A stretch of DNA of 38,696 bases from an uncultured Faecalibacterium sp. (GCA_934525735.1 CAKSZM010000010.1:1-38696); one strand, 5' to 3'; shown: positions 23,489 through 34,674, counted from the first letter of the stretch. Notes: generated by a model not told the origin, from the letters alone. Numbers and translations are program-made.

Positions 23489-24721
23489 ATGAAAAAGGAA
23501 AACATTAAAAAAGTCGTGCTGGCTTACTCCGGCGGTCTGGACACCTCCATCATCATTCCCTGGCTGAAGGAAAACTACAATAACTGCGAAGTCATCGCCG
23601 TTTCCGGTGATGTAGGCCAGGGCACCGAACTGGACGGTCTGGAAGAGAAGGCCAAGGCTACCGGCGCTTCCAAGCTGTATGTGCTGGACCTGAAGAAGGA
23701 CTTTGTGGAGAACTACATCTTCCCCACCCTGAAGTTCGGCGCTAAGTACGAGGACTACCTGCTGGGCACCAGCTTCGCACGTCCCTGCATCGCAAAGGCT
23801 CTGGCCGACATCGCCATCAAGGAAGGCGCTGACGCCATCTGCCACGGCTGCACCGGCAAGGGCAACGATCAGGTGCGTTTCGAGCTGACCCTCAAGGCCC
23901 TGTGCCCCGATATGGCCATCATTGCTCCTTGGCGTGAGTGGGACATCAAGAGCCGTGACGAAGAGATCGACTACGCCGAGGCTCACCACATCCCCCTGAA
24001 GATCAACCGCGAGACCAACTACTCCAAGGACAAGAACCTGTGGCACCTGAGCCACGAGGGTCTGGATCTGGAGTGCCCGGCCAACGAGCCGCAGTACAAC
24101 AAGGACGGCTTCCTGGAGCTGGGCGTCAGCCCCGAGCAGGCTCCCGACAAGCCCACCTATGTGACCATCCACTTCGAAAAGGGCATCCCCACTGCCGTTG
24201 ACGGCAAGGAGATGGGCGCTGTCGAGCTGGTGGAGTACCTGAACAAGCTGGGCGGCGAGAACGGCATCGGCCTGCTGGATATCGTCGAGAACCGTCTGGT
24301 CGGCATGAAGAGCCGCGGCGTGTACGAGACTCCCGGCGGTGCCATCCTGTACAAGGCCATCAATGTGCTGGAAACCATCACTCTGGACAAGGAAAGCTCT
24401 CACTTCAAGGCTCAGCTGGCTCAGAAGTATGCGGATATCGTCTACAACGGCCAGTGGTTCACCCCGCTGCGTGAGGCTCTGGACGCCTTCGCCGACAGCC
24501 TGGAGAAGACCGTCACCGGCGATGTGAAGCTCAAGCTCTACAAGGGCAACATGATCAACGCCGGCGTCACCTCTCCGTACACCCTGTACGATGAGCAGAC
24601 CGCTTCCTTCGGCGAGGATGATGATTACAACCAGGCAGATTCCGCCGGCTTCATCAACCTGTTCGGCCTGTCCATCAAGGAGCGCGCAAAGCTGAGCAAG
24701 AACTGGCCGGAGGTCAAGTAA
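23489..24721 (+). CDS. argG: Argininosuccinate synthase
   Basis: 410 residues, typical length; ATG 23489 follows AAAAGGAGCG. The N-terminal PP-loop ATPase domain has [17 protein letters not shown] and GDVGQG. The synthetase domain has the signature blocks [27 protein letters not shown] and [13 protein letters not shown]. It condenses citrulline and aspartate with ATP to argininosuccinate in the cytosol. First gene of the arginine run; two hairpins separate it from argH. Very biased codons suggest strong expression. Confidence 0.97.
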   Translation: MKKENIKKVVLAYSGGLDTSIIIPWLKENYNNCEVIAVSGDVGQGTELDGLEEKAKATGASKLYVLDLKKDFVENYIFPTLKFGAKYEDYLLGTSFARPCIAKALADIAIKEGADAICHGCTGKGNDQVRFELTLKALCPDMAIIAPWREWDIKSRDEEIDYAEAHHIPLKINRETNYSKDKNLWHLSHEGLDLECPANEPQYNKDGFLELGVSPEQAPDKPTYVTIHFEKGIPTAVDGKEMGAVELVEYLNKLGGENGIGLLDIVENRLVGMKSRGVYETPGGAILYKAINVLETITLDKESSHFKAQLAQKYADIVYNGQWFTPLREALDAFADSLEKTVTGDVKLKLYKGNMINAGVTSPYTLYDEQTASFGEDDDYNQADSAGFINLFGLSIKERAKLSKNWPEVK

Positions 24722-24738
24722 GTTTTAACATCTTCCCT

Positions 24739-24837
24739 TTCGTGTGTTTTCACACTTTCACACGAAAGTTAACCGGCATCGTTGCCGGCGGCACCGCCGC
24801 AGGAGCGTTTTCCCCTGCGGCGGCTTTGCCGTTTTTA
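24739..24837 (+). promoter_or_regulatory. Two hairpins between argG and argH
   Basis: The first stem is CTTTCGTGTG/CACACGAAAG (about 24739-24768). The second is CCGCCGCAGG (24794-24803) with CCTGCGGCGG (24814-24823), followed by CTTTGCCG and five T. The second may be a partial terminator that lowers argH and downstream expression relative to argG, or an mRNA processing or stability element. Confidence 0.5.
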
Positions 24838-24853
24838 TAAGGAGTTTATTTTT

Positions 24854-26250
<1,397 letters not shown>

Positions 26251-26254
<4 letters not shown>

Positions 26255-27192
26255 GCGTGAAAGTTTTTATTGACGGTTCTTCCGGCACCACCGGCCTGCG
26301 CATCGCCGACCGTCTGGCACAGCGCCCGGAGATCGAACTGCTGAGCATCTCGGCCGAGGGACGCAAGGACGTGAACGAGCGGGCAAAGGTCATCAACTCC
26401 GCCGACCTTGCCTTCCTCTGCCTGCCGGATGCGGCTTCCAAGGAGGTCATGCCCCTGCTGCGCCCGGACGTGAAGGTGCTGGACACCTCTACCGCCTTCC
26501 GCACCGATGCGGCATGGGACTACGGTTTCCCGGAGCTGAAGGGTCAGAAGGAAAAAATCAAAAATTCCTATCGTGTGGCGGTGCCCGGCTGCTATGCCAG
26601 CGGATTTATCAGCATCGCCCGCCCGCTGGTGGAGCTGGGTCTTGCCCCGAAGGATTACCCCTTCAGCTGCACCGGCATCTCCGGCTACTCCGGCGGCGGC
26701 AAGAAAATGATCGCCGAGTATGAGAGCGCTGACCGCCCGGCCCACAGCAAGCTGGATGCACCCAAGAGCTACGGCCTGAGCCTTGCCCACAAGCATCTGC
26801 CCGAGATGAAGGAGATCAGCGGCCTTGCCCATACGCCCATGTTCGTGCCGGTGGTGTGCGACTACTACTGCGGTATGCAGGTGCTGGTGCCGCTGGATCT
26901 GACCGCGGCCGGCACCACCGCCGAAGCGGTGGCCGCCGGTCTGGCAGACTACTACAAGGATGCCGCTACCGTCAAGGTGCACGCCCTGAACGAAGCTCTG
27001 CCGGAGAACGGCCTGTACTCCAACGCCATGGCCGGTACCGACCGCATGGAGCTGTACCTGACCGTGAACGCCGCAGGCGACCAGATGATGCTGGTCTCCC
27101 TGTTCGACAATCTGGGCAAGGGCTCCTCCGGCGCGGCCGTCCAGTGTATGAACCTGATGCTGGGCCTGGAAGAGACCAAAGGGTTGGAATAA
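26251..27192 (+). CDS. argC: N-acetyl-gamma-glutamyl-phosphate reductase, short type
   Basis: 313 residues, the length of the type 2 (short) ArgC family. The Rossmann N-terminus has VFIDGSSGTTGLRIADRL; the catalytic Cys is Cys114 in AVPGCYASGF. GISGYSGGGKKM and LAHTPMFVPVV follow. It reduces N-acetylglutamyl phosphate to the semialdehyde with NADPH. It starts inside the argH stop. A 182-bp palindromic element separates it from argJ. The internal ATG start choice fits the overlap and the family N-terminus. Confidence 0.95.
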
Positions 27193-27196
27193 AGAT

Positions 27197-27378
27197 GGCT
27201 CGCCCTCTCAGGCGCTGACGCGCCAGCTCTCCCAAAGGGAGAGCCTCTGGCGAAACCGGAAACTTTGCGGGGATTGCCAAAGCCTCAGACTTCCCCCCGG
27301 TCGGGGGAAGATGTCGCGTAAGCGACAGAAAGGGGAACGAGGTGGCAATGCGAAGCATTGACGGAGAGGGCGAGGATG
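27197..27378. repeat. Palindromic interspersed element C inside the arg operon (182 bp)
   Basis: The left end GGCTCGCCCTCTCAG matches element B exactly; the right end is GAGAGGGCGAGGATGCT, as in element A. Inner hairpins include GGCGCTGACGCGCC, GCTCTCCC/GGGAGAGC and TGTCGCGTAAGCGACA. It fills the whole argC-argJ gap and ends 19 bp before ATG of argJ, so it will be present in the operon mRNA. Confidence 0.8.
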
Positions 27379-27397
27379 CTATAGGGAGGGTATCTTT

Positions 27398-28627
27398 ATG
27401 CAGTACAAAGAAGTTTCGGGCGGCATCTGCGCGCCCAATGGATTTGCAGCCGCCGGCGTGAACTGCGGCATCCGCGCAAACCATACCGAAAAATACGATC
27501 TGGCACTCATCAAGGCAGAGGTGCGCTGCGCCGCCGCCGGTGTCTACACCACCAACAAGGTCTGCGGCGCGCCCATCAAGGTGGACCGCGCCCACCTGAA
27601 GGACGGCTATGCACAGGCGATCCTTGTGAACAGCGGCAACGCCAACACCTGCGCCGCCAACGGCGTCGCTCTGGCCGAAGAGTGCTGCGACATCGTGGGC
27701 AAGACCCTCGGCATCGACCCGCAGGACGTTCTGCCCGCTTCCACCGGCGTCATCGGCCAGCCCATGGTCATCGACCCGTTTGCCCGGGGCATCCCTGCCG
27801 CCGCCGCAAAGCTGGCCGCTTCCGGGCAGGGCAGCAACGATGCCGCCACCGCCATCATGACCACCGATACTCACAAGAAGGAATACGCCATTCAGTTCGA
27901 GCTGGGCGGCAAGATGTGCACCGTGGGTGCCATCGGCAAGGGCAGCGGCATGATCGCCCCCAACATGGCCACCATGCTGGCCTTCTACACCACCGATGCG
28001 GCGGTGTCCCCTGTTCTGCTGGAAAAGGCGCTCAAGACCGTGGTGCCCGGCACCTACAACCAGATGAGCGTAGATCTGGACACCTCCACCAATGATACCC
28101 TCATCATCATGGCGTCCGGCCTTGCCGGCAACCCTGAGATCTGCGAGGAAAACGAGGACTATCACGCATTTGTCGCCGCCCTGACCGCCATTGCCGAGCA
28201 TATGTGCGCCGAGCACGCCGGCGACGGCGAGGGCGCTACCCACCTCATCACCTGCGAAGTGACCCACGCCCCCGACCTGAAGACCGCCCGCGCCGTGAGC
28301 CGCAGTGTGGTGTGCTCCAACCTGTTCAAGGCCGCTGTGTTCGGCCGCGACGCCAACTGGGGACGCATCCTGTGCGCCATCGGCTATACCCCCGGCGATT
28401 TCTCCATCGACAAGGTGTGCGTCTGGCTGTCCAGCAAGGCTGGTGAGGTGTATGTGTGCGAGAATGCCGCCTACCACCCCTACAGCGAGGACGAAGCCGC
28501 CAAAGTTCTGGCCGAGCACGATGTGCTGGTCAAGGTTGATATGGGCACGGGCGACGCCAGCGCCAAGGCATGGGGCTGCGACCTGACCTACGATTACGTC
28601 AAGATCAACGGCGATTACCGCACCTGA
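27398..28627 (+). CDS. argJ: Bifunctional ornithine acetyltransferase/N-acetylglutamate synthase
   Basis: 409 residues from ATG 27398 (GGAGGG upstream). The self-cleavage site is clear in KGSGMIAPNMATML, with Thr192 as the new N-terminal nucleophile; the upstream TTDT and the downstream NQMSVDLDTSTNDT and GRDANWGRI blocks are present. It moves the acetyl group from acetylornithine to glutamate, and in bifunctional members also from acetyl-CoA. Since argB, argC and argD are here and no argA or argE is seen, a cyclic pathway is implied. Confidence 0.96.
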   Translation: MQYKEVSGGICAPNGFAAAGVNCGIRANHTEKYDLALIKAEVRCAAAGVYTTNKVCGAPIKVDRAHLKDGYAQAILVNSGNANTCAANGVALAEECCDIVGKTLGIDPQDVLPASTGVIGQPMVIDPFARGIPAAAAKLAASGQGSNDAATAIMTTDTHKKEYAIQFELGGKMCTVGAIGKGSGMIAPNMATMLAFYTTDAAVSPVLLEKALKTVVPGTYNQMSVDLDTSTNDTLIIMASGLAGNPEICEENEDYHAFVAALTAIAEHMCAEHAGDGEGATHLITCEVTHAPDLKTARAVSRSVVCSNLFKAAVFGRDANWGRILCAIGYTPGDFSIDKVCVWLSSKAGEVYVCENAAYHPYSEDEAAKVLAEHDVLVKVDMGTGDASAKAWGCDLTYDYVKINGDYRT

Positions 28628-28642
28628 TAGGAGCAATCAAAC

Positions 28643-29497
28643 ATGAAAAACGAAGAAATGGCGCGCCTTTTTTCCGAGGCGACACCCTACATCCAGAAGT
28701 ATCACGGAAAGACCATGGTCGTGAAGTACGGCGGCAACGCCATGATCAACGAAGAACTCAAGAACGCCGTTATGAATGATCTGGTCACCCTGACGCTGCT
28801 GGGCGTGCGCGTTGTGCTGGTGCACGGCGGCGGCCCGGCCATCAACGAGATGCTCAAGAAAGTGGGCGTGGAGAGCCATTTCGCCAACGGTCTGCGGGTG
28901 ACCGATGATGCCACCATGGAGATCGTGCAGCAGGTGCTGGCCGGTAAGGTGAATAAGGATCTGGTGGCAAAGCTGCGGGGCCGCGGTGTCGGCCTGTGCG
29001 GCATGGACGGCCAGATGCTGCGCTGCACCGAGCTGGATCCTCAGCTGGGTCATGTGGGCGAGATCGTCCATGTGGATGCGACCCTGATCGCCAGCCTGCT
29101 GGACGGCGGGTTCATCCCGGTCATCGCCACGGTGGGCATGGATGATCTGGGTCAGGCCTACAACGTCAACGCGGACACGGCCGCAGCCCAGATCGCCATT
29201 GCCCTCAAGGCCGAAAAGCTGGTGTCCATGACCGATATCGCAGGCCTGCTGCGGGACAAGGACGACGAAAGCACCCTCATCCCCGAGGTGGAGGTGTCCG
29301 AGATCGAGGGCTACAAGTCCGCCGGCATCATTGCGGGCGGCATGATCCCCAAGATCGGCGGCATGGCCGACGCCATCTATCAGGGCGTGCACGAGGCTGT
29401 CATCATCGACGGCCGTGTGCCCCACTCCATTCTGCTGGAGCTGTTCTCCAACCGCGGTTCCGGCACCCGTTTCTACCGCCGCAGCCACCGCGAATAA
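28643..29497 (+). CDS. argB: Acetylglutamate kinase
   Basis: 284 residues, 15 bp after argJ, with a modest TAGGAGC ribosome site. Amino-acid kinase fold: VVKYGGNAM, VLVHGGGPAINEML, AGKVNKDLVAKL, YNVNADTAAAQIA, and IAGGMIPKIGGMADAI. It phosphorylates N-acetylglutamate. The N-terminal helix of about 20 residues before the kinase core is typical of the arginine-inhibited hexameric enzymes, so feedback inhibition by arginine is likely (inference). Confidence 0.96.
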   Translation: MKNEEMARLFSEATPYIQKYHGKTMVVKYGGNAMINEELKNAVMNDLVTLTLLGVRVVLVHGGGPAINEMLKKVGVESHFANGLRVTDDATMEIVQQVLAGKVNKDLVAKLRGRGVGLCGMDGQMLRCTELDPQLGHVGEIVHVDATLIASLLDGGFIPVIATVGMDDLGQAYNVNADTAAAQIAIALKAEKLVSMTDIAGLLRDKDDESTLIPEVEVSEIEGYKSAGIIAGGMIPKIGGMADAIYQGVHEAVIIDGRVPHSILLELFSNRGSGTRFYRRSHRE

Positions 29498-29500
29498 GCA

Positions 29501-29529
29501 TTGCGGAAACAGACAGATGCGCTTATAAT
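29501..29529 (+). promoter_or_regulatory. Internal promoter before argD
   Basis: TTGCGG (29501-29506), 17-bp spacer, perfect TATAAT (29524-29529), in the gap after argB. A small hairpin CTTCCCC/GGGGAAG (about 29545-29566), similar to the core of element D, follows before the AGGAGG of argD. Confidence 0.65.
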
Positions 29530-29590
29530 AGAAGCGTAAAAAGCCTTCCCCCGATGGGGAAGCCTTCTCCACCCGACAGGAGGTATATCT

Positions 29591-30793
29591 ATGGATTCCG
29601 AAAAGGTCATCAAGCGGGACAACGAATATGTCCTGCACACCTATAACCGCAACCCCATCGCGCTGGAAAAAGGCCACGGCCTGCACGCCGTCGGCCCTGA
29701 GGGACAGCAGTATCTGGACTTTACCAGCGGCATCGGCGTCAACAGTCTGGGTTACTGCGACCTGACCTGGGCCGAGGCTGTGTCCGAACAGGCTCACAAG
29801 CTGCAGCACACCTCCAACCTGTACTATACCGCCCCCTGCGGCAAGCTGGCTAAAAAGCTGTGCAAACGCACCGGTATGAGCAAAGTGTTCTTCGGCAACT
29901 CCGGTGCCGAGGCCAACGAGGGCGCTATCAAGGCCGCCCGTAAGTACAGTGTGGATCACTACGGCAAGGATCGCACCACCGTCATCACGCTGGTCAACAG
30001 CTTCCACGGCCGCACCATCGCCACCCTGACCGCCACCGGTCAGGAGGTGTTCCATAACTACTTCGGCCCCTTCAACGAGGGCTTTGTGTACGCCCCGGCG
30101 GGCGATATCGAAGCGCTGGAAGAGCTGGTGGATCGCCACACCTGCGCCGTCATGCTGGAGCTGATCCAGGGCGAGGGCGGCGTCATGGCGCTGGAACCGG
30201 ATTATGTGCAGGCCGTGCGCAAGCTCTGCGACGAGAAAGACCTTGTCCTCATCGTGGACGAGGTGCAGACCGGTGTGGGCCGCACCGGCACCTTCCTGTG
30301 CTGCGAGCACTACAACCTCAAGCCGGATGTGGTCACGCTGGCCAAGGGTCTGGGCGGCGGCCTGCCTATCGGCGCGGTGCTGCTGAGCGAAAAGGTCGCC
30401 GAGGGCATGGGCCCCGGCACCCACGGTTCCACCTTCGGCGGCAACCCGGTGGTCTGCGCCGGTGCCAATGTGGTGGTGGACCGCTTGGATCAGAGCTTCC
30501 TTGCCAACGTCAACGAGCGCGCCGTACAGCTGCGCGCCGGTCTGGCAAAGCTGCCCCACGTCAAGAGCATCTCCGGCATCGGCCTGATGGTGGGCATCGA
30601 GTTCTACGACGTCAAGGCCGCCGATGTGCTGGATGCCTGCCGCGAGGCCGGTCTGCTGGTGCTGACCGCCAAGACCCGCCTGCGCCTGCTGCCTCCGCTG
30701 ACCCTCAGCGCCCATGAGGTGGAGATGGCACTGGACATTCTGGGCGATGTGCTGCGCAAGATGGAGCCGACGGCTCCGAAGGAGCAGGCATGA
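29591..30793 (+). CDS. argD: Acetylornithine aminotransferase
   Basis: 400 residues; ACAGGAGG lies upstream of ATG 29591. Class-III PLP aminotransferase: DFTSGIGVNSLGY, FFGNSGAEANEGAIKAAR, SFHGRT, VDEVQTGVGRTG, and the PLP lysine in TLAKGLGGGLPIGA (Lys252), then THGSTFGGNPV. It converts N-acetylglutamate semialdehyde to N-acetylornithine with glutamate. It has its own candidate promoter and overlaps argF by four bases (ATGA). Confidence 0.96.
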   Translation: MDSEKVIKRDNEYVLHTYNRNPIALEKGHGLHAVGPEGQQYLDFTSGIGVNSLGYCDLTWAEAVSEQAHKLQHTSNLYYTAPCGKLAKKLCKRTGMSKVFFGNSGAEANEGAIKAARKYSVDHYGKDRTTVITLVNSFHGRTIATLTATGQEVFHNYFGPFNEGFVYAPAGDIEALEELVDRHTCAVMLELIQGEGGVMALEPDYVQAVRKLCDEKDLVLIVDEVQTGVGRTGTFLCCEHYNLKPDVVTLAKGLGGGLPIGAVLLSEKVAEGMGPGTHGSTFGGNPVVCAGANVVVDRLDQSFLANVNERAVQLRAGLAKLPHVKSISGIGLMVGIEFYDVKAADVLDACREAGLLVLTAKTRLRLLPPLTLSAHEVEMALDILGDVLRKMEPTAPKEQA

Positions 30794-31704
30794 AAAATCT
30801 GCTGAAAATGAGCGACCTCTCCCCTGCCGAGCTGATCCACATCCTCGATGTGGCCGACCAGCTCAAGGCACAGCAGAAGCTGGGCGGCACGGCCCCGCTG
30901 CTGGCGGGCAAGAGCGTGGCGCTGATGTTCTCCAAGGCGTCCACCCGCACCCGCACCAGCTTTGAGGTGGGTGTGTACCAGATGGGCGGCCTTGGCAACT
31001 ACATGAACACTTCCGAGCTGCAGGCCGGCCGGGGCGAACCCCTCAAGGACACCGCCCGGGTGCTGGGCCGCTACTACGACTGCGTGGTCTGGCGCACCTA
31101 CCGCCAGCGCGACCTCGAAGAGTTCGCCGAGCTGGCCGGGGTGCCGGTCATCAACGGCCTGACCGATTATGCCCATCCCTGTCAGGTGCTGGCCGACCTG
31201 ATGACCATCCGGGAGCACCGGGGCACGCTGGCAGGCCAGAAGCTCTGCTTTGTGGGCGACGGCAGCAGCATGGCCAACAGCCTTATTGTGGGCGGCCTGC
31301 TGGCCGGGATGCAGGTGACCTGCGTCTGCCCGGAGAGCTACCGCCCGGCGGCGGATGTGCTGATGTTCGCCCGCAAGTACGGCAGCCAGTTCCACCTGAC
31401 CGCTGACCCCGCCGAGGGTGTGCGGGATGCCGATGTGGTGGCCACCGCCGTGTGGAACACCGCTGCCCCCGGTACGCCGGAAAGTGAACAGCGCCTGCGG
31501 GATTTCGTGGGCTATCAGCTCACCGGCAAGCTGCTGGAAGCAGCAAAGCCGGATGCCATGGTGCTGCACTGCCTGCCCGCTCACCGGGGCGAGGAAATCT
31601 CCACTGCCGTGTTCGAGCAGCACGCACCGGAGATCTTCGACGAAGCCGAGAACCGCCTGCACGTGCAGAAAGCTGTGCTGGCCATTCTGCTGGCGGGAAA
31701 GTAA
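30790..31704 (+). CDS. argF: Ornithine carbamoyltransferase
   Basis: 304 residues, translationally coupled to argD. The carbamoyl-phosphate loop is SKASTRTRTSFEVG, then WRTYRQRDL, HPCQVLADL, FVGDGSSMANS and the ornithine-side HCLPAHRGEEIS. It makes citrulline from ornithine and carbamoyl phosphate. Its place at the end of a complete biosynthetic run, with no arcA or arcC nearby, argues for the anabolic enzyme. Confidence 0.96.
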   Translation: MKNLLKMSDLSPAELIHILDVADQLKAQQKLGGTAPLLAGKSVALMFSKASTRTRTSFEVGVYQMGGLGNYMNTSELQAGRGEPLKDTARVLGRYYDCVVWRTYRQRDLEEFAELAGVPVINGLTDYAHPCQVLADLMTIREHRGTLAGQKLCFVGDGSSMANSLIVGGLLAGMQVTCVCPESYRPAADVLMFARKYGSQFHLTADPAEGVRDADVVATAVWNTAAPGTPESEQRLRDFVGYQLTGKLLEAAKPDAMVLHCLPAHRGEEISTAVFEQHAPEIFDEAENRLHVQKAVLAILLAGK

Positions 31705-31714
31705 GAACAGAAAC

Positions 31715-31754
31715 AAAAAATGGACGTCTGCAGGCCGGCAGACGTCCATTTTTT
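31715..31754 (+). terminator. Terminator of the arginine operon
   Basis: A perfect 17-bp stem (31715-31731 with 31738-31754, 6-nt loop) bounded by six A and six T can stop transcription in both directions, between argF and the convergent PTS gene. Confidence 0.95.
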
Positions 31755-31787
31755 ATGGGAATGTGTGATGGAGAAAGGCTTGTTTTA

Positions 31788-33668
31788 TCAGCTGCGCTTC
31801 AGCACAGTGATCAGGGTGTCGCCGGCGGAAACATTGCCGCTCTTGGCGGAAACCACATCCAGGAAGTCGTCGGGATTGGTCACGACGATGGGGGTCACGG
31901 TCTCGTAACCTGCCTTCTTGATGGCGTCCAGATCAAAGCAAATCAGCTCCTGACCCTTCTTCACGGCGTCGCCGGTCTTGACCTTTACGTCAAAGCCCTT
32001 GCCGCCCAGCTCCACGGTGTCCATGCCGATGTGGATCAGCAGGTCGGCACCGTCGGCGGTGTGCAGGCCGATGGCGTGGCCGGCATCCGCAACGGACTCC
32101 ACAACAGCGTCCACAGGGGCGCAGATGCGGCCTTCAGCGGGGATCACGGCTGCGCCCTGACCCAGGACATGGCTGGAAAAAGCCTCGTCCTTGACGCTCT
32201 CCAGAGCCACGACCTCGCCCTTGACGGGAGAAGCGATGACGATCTTGCCGCCCTGTTCGGTGGAAGCGGGAACAGCCTCCTGTGCGGGAGCGGCAGGCTC
32301 GGCGTTCTCTTCGGCGGGGTCATCGAAGCCGATGACGATGGTGGCCGCAGCGGTGACGACCATGGAGATGATGATGGTGATGACGGCGTTGATCACGTTG
32401 CCGAAGCCGTCGCCGCCGATGTACACGGGCAGAGCCAGCAGGCCGGCGGTGGTGGAAGAATAGGTGTGCAGGTGGGTCAGGCCGGCAAACAGACCGGCCG
32501 CGCCGCCGCCGATGACAGCAGCGTACAGGGGCTTCTTCAGCTTCAGGTTGACGCCGTACAGAGCCGGCTCGGTGATGCCCATCAGAGCGGTGAAGCCGGA
32601 GGACAGGGACAGCTCCTTCAGGTTCTTATTCTTGGTGCGCAGGCCGACCATCAGAGAAGCGGTGCCCTGTGCAATGTTGGAAGCCAGCATACCAGGTCCC
32701 AGAATGGTGCCGTAGCCCAGCGTTGCGTACTGGATGGTCTGGATGGGGGCAAAGCAGTAGTGCATACCGGTCATGACGAAGAAGGGGCACAGCGCACCCA
32801 TCAGCATGGGGATGACCCAGCCGGCGTAGTCGTTCAGCCAGTTGAAGCCGATGGCCAGCACCTGACCCACGAGGTTGCCCAGAGGGCCGGCGATGACCAC
32901 ACCGATGATGCCGGTAGCGATGATGGTGATCATGGGAGCGAGGAAGATCTTGACGGCCTTGGGCGAGATCTTGTTGGCCCAGGGCTCGATCTTGCTCTGC
33001 ACCCAGACGATCAGCAGGATGGGCACGACGGAACCGCCGTAGGACACCATGGTGACCGGGATGAAGCCGAACAGCAGCACCGGATCGCCGGTGTTCAGCG
33101 CGGTAAAGCTGGCGTGCAGCAGCACACCGGCCAGCGTGGCGCTGATGTAGGGGTTGCAGGCGAAGTGCTTGGCAGCGGAGTATGCCAGAATGAAGGGCAT
33201 GAAGCTGAACAGCGCATCGCCGAAGGCGTAGAAGATGGCGTAGGTCTGGGAGCCGTTGCTGATGACATGGGTAGCCACCAGCAGTGCCAGCAGAGCCTTG
33301 ATCATACCGGAACCGGCCAGCGCGGGGATGACCGGCTGGAAGATGGCGGTCAGGGTGCCGAAGAAGCGCATGATGAGGTTATCGCTCTTTTCGCCCTGCT
33401 GCTCGGCAGCGGCATCGTCCTTGAAGTTGCCCAGCTTCTGGATGGCGTCGCACAGGTTGCCCACGTCGGTGCCGATGACGATCTGGAACTGGCCGTTCTT
33501 GGTCACGACGCCCTGCACGCCGGAGAGCTTTTTCAGCTCCTCCACCTGAGCGAGCTTGCGGTCCTTGAGGGTGAAACGGAGCCGGGTCATGCAGTGGGTC
33601 ACGGTGGCAACGTTGTCCTTGCCGCCCACCAGCCGCAGGATCTCGGCGGCGGTCTTCTGGTAATCCAT
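31788..33668 (-). CDS. bglP: PTS beta-glucoside-type EIIBCA permease
   Basis: 626 residues from ATG 33668, chosen by AAGGAGG upstream; in-frame codons beyond it are leader. Order B-C-A: EIIB about 1-85 with phospho-Cys26 in VTHCMTRLRF; EIIC about 100-450 with many membrane helices and GITEPALYGV; an Ala/Pro/Glu linker (455-475); EIIA about 480-620 with phospho-His546 in LLIHIGMDTVEL. It imports and phosphorylates a beta-glucoside or related disaccharide. The sugar is not certain, as no phospho-glycosidase lies in the window. It follows licT on the same strand after 102 bp. Confidence 0.92.
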   Translation of the reverse strand: MDYQKTAAEILRLVGGKDNVATVTHCMTRLRFTLKDRKLAQVEELKKLSGVQGVVTKNGQFQIVIGTDVGNLCDAIQKLGNFKDDAAAEQQGEKSDNLIMRFFGTLTAIFQPVIPALAGSGMIKALLALLVATHVISNGSQTYAIFYAFGDALFSFMPFILAYSAAKHFACNPYISATLAGVLLHASFTALNTGDPVLLFGFIPVTMVSYGGSVVPILLIVWVQSKIEPWANKISPKAVKIFLAPMITIIATGIIGVVIAGPLGNLVGQVLAIGFNWLNDYAGWVIPMLMGALCPFFVMTGMHYCFAPIQTIQYATLGYGTILGPGMLASNIAQGTASLMVGLRTKNKNLKELSLSSGFTALMGITEPALYGVNLKLKKPLYAAVIGGGAAGLFAGLTHLHTYSSTTAGLLALPVYIGGDGFGNVINAVITIIISMVVTAAATIVIGFDDPAEENAEPAAPAQEAVPASTEQGGKIVIASPVKGEVVALESVKDEAFSSHVLGQGAAVIPAEGRICAPVDAVVESVADAGHAIGLHTADGADLLIHIGMDTVELGGKGFDVKVKTGDAVKKGQELICFDLDAIKKAGYETVTPIVVTNPDDFLDVVSAKSGNVSAGDTLITVLKRS

Positions 33669-33770
33669 AAAGTGTTTCCTCCTTAGAAACAGTGTGAAAA
33701 ACATAAGAGATCTATAAAACAGACGCACATCTCCTTCGGGGCGCTGCAGCCGCCCGGCGGGAGATGGGGG

Positions 33771-34625
33771 TCAGTCTTCGGGTTTGGTGATGCGGCGGAT
33801 ATACACCGTCAGATACATCATTTCCTCTTCCGGGATGGCGATGGTGTACTCCTGCCAGATCATGGAGGCGATGCGCTCGGCGCAGCGGTATTCCTCGGCG
33901 TACTGGCTTTTTACCATGTCGTGCAGGAAGCGGTCATTGCTGTCCAGCATCTCATCTTTGAACAGACGCTGCGCAAAAAACTTGAGGTGTGTGACGAAGC
34001 GGACATAGTGCATGTCCTCCTCGTTCAGTGCCGCGTCGGAGTAACTGCGCACGATGGCGGTGATTTTTTGAATCAGCTCCAGCGTTTTGGCCGCCTGATT
34101 CAGATCGCCGTACTGCAGCTCGCCGTTGACAAGGTGCATGGCAATGGCGCCTGCTTCCTCGGGCGGGAGCTGAAAGCCGGTCTTTTCCTTGATGAGCTGC
34201 AGGCCGTACTGCGCGGTCTCGTACTCCTGCGGGTAAAAGGCCTTGATCTCGCTGAGCAGGGTGTTCTGGAAGCCGATGCCCTTTTTCAGCCGCGCGACGG
34301 CAAAGCTGATGTGGTCCACCAGATTCAGGAACACGCCCTCGTCCAGCTCGCTGTGCACCAGCTCCTGATGCTTTTTCAGGATGCCTTCGGCAATTTCCAG
34401 ATAGACCTGCGGCATGTCGGCCAGCAGCGAGTAGCGCTGGGTGCCGATGGCCTTGTTCTTGGGTACGAACTCCTTGACGACGGCCGTCAGATCCACGCTC
34501 TGCCCGGGCTTTTGTTTGAAGCCGATGCCGCGCCCGAACAGGATGCGCTCCTGCCCGCGCTCGTTGACAGCGCAGACCGTATTGTTGTTGATGACATTTT
34601 TGATCCAAAGCTGTTCCCCGTTCAT
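33771..34625 (-). CDS. licT: BglG/LicT-family transcription antiterminator
   Basis: 284 residues from ATG 34625 (GAGGAAG upstream; the frame extends upstream but lies in the leader). The CAT RNA-binding domain (1-55) has NNNTVCAVNERGQERILFGRGIGF. PRD1 (about 65-170) keeps His105 (LVDHISFA) and His164 (AMHLVNGEL). PRD2 (about 171-284) keeps His213 (THLKFFAQRLF), but the position of the usual second PRD2 His is Tyr275 (YLTVYIRRI). The protein binds the RAT hairpin when sugar is present and stops termination. A RAT/terminator lies in its own leader, so it is autoregulated. Confidence 0.93.
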   Translation of the reverse strand: MNGEQLWIKNVINNNTVCAVNERGQERILFGRGIGFKQKPGQSVDLTAVVKEFVPKNKAIGTQRYSLLADMPQVYLEIAEGILKKHQELVHSELDEGVFLNLVDHISFAVARLKKGIGFQNTLLSEIKAFYPQEYETAQYGLQLIKEKTGFQLPPEEAGAIAMHLVNGELQYGDLNQAAKTLELIQKITAIVRSYSDAALNEEDMHYVRFVTHLKFFAQRLFKDEMLDSNDRFLHDMVKSQYAEEYRCAERIASMIWQEYTIAIPEEEMMYLTVYIRRITKPED

Positions 34626-34674
34626 GGGCGTTCTTCCTCTTTCCATCCAAGGCCGGGCTGGCGGCCGTCCGGGC

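Noticed and set aside
28637..30715. 692-codon open frame on the - strand
   Set aside because: Antisense to argB and argD, no known domain, typical His/Gln/Val-rich shadow composition.
31755..33686. 643-codon open frame on the + strand
   Set aside because: It is antisense to the PTS EIIBCA gene, of low complexity (rich in Asp, Gly, His, Gln), and has no ribosome site; it is a shadow of GC-rich codon bias.
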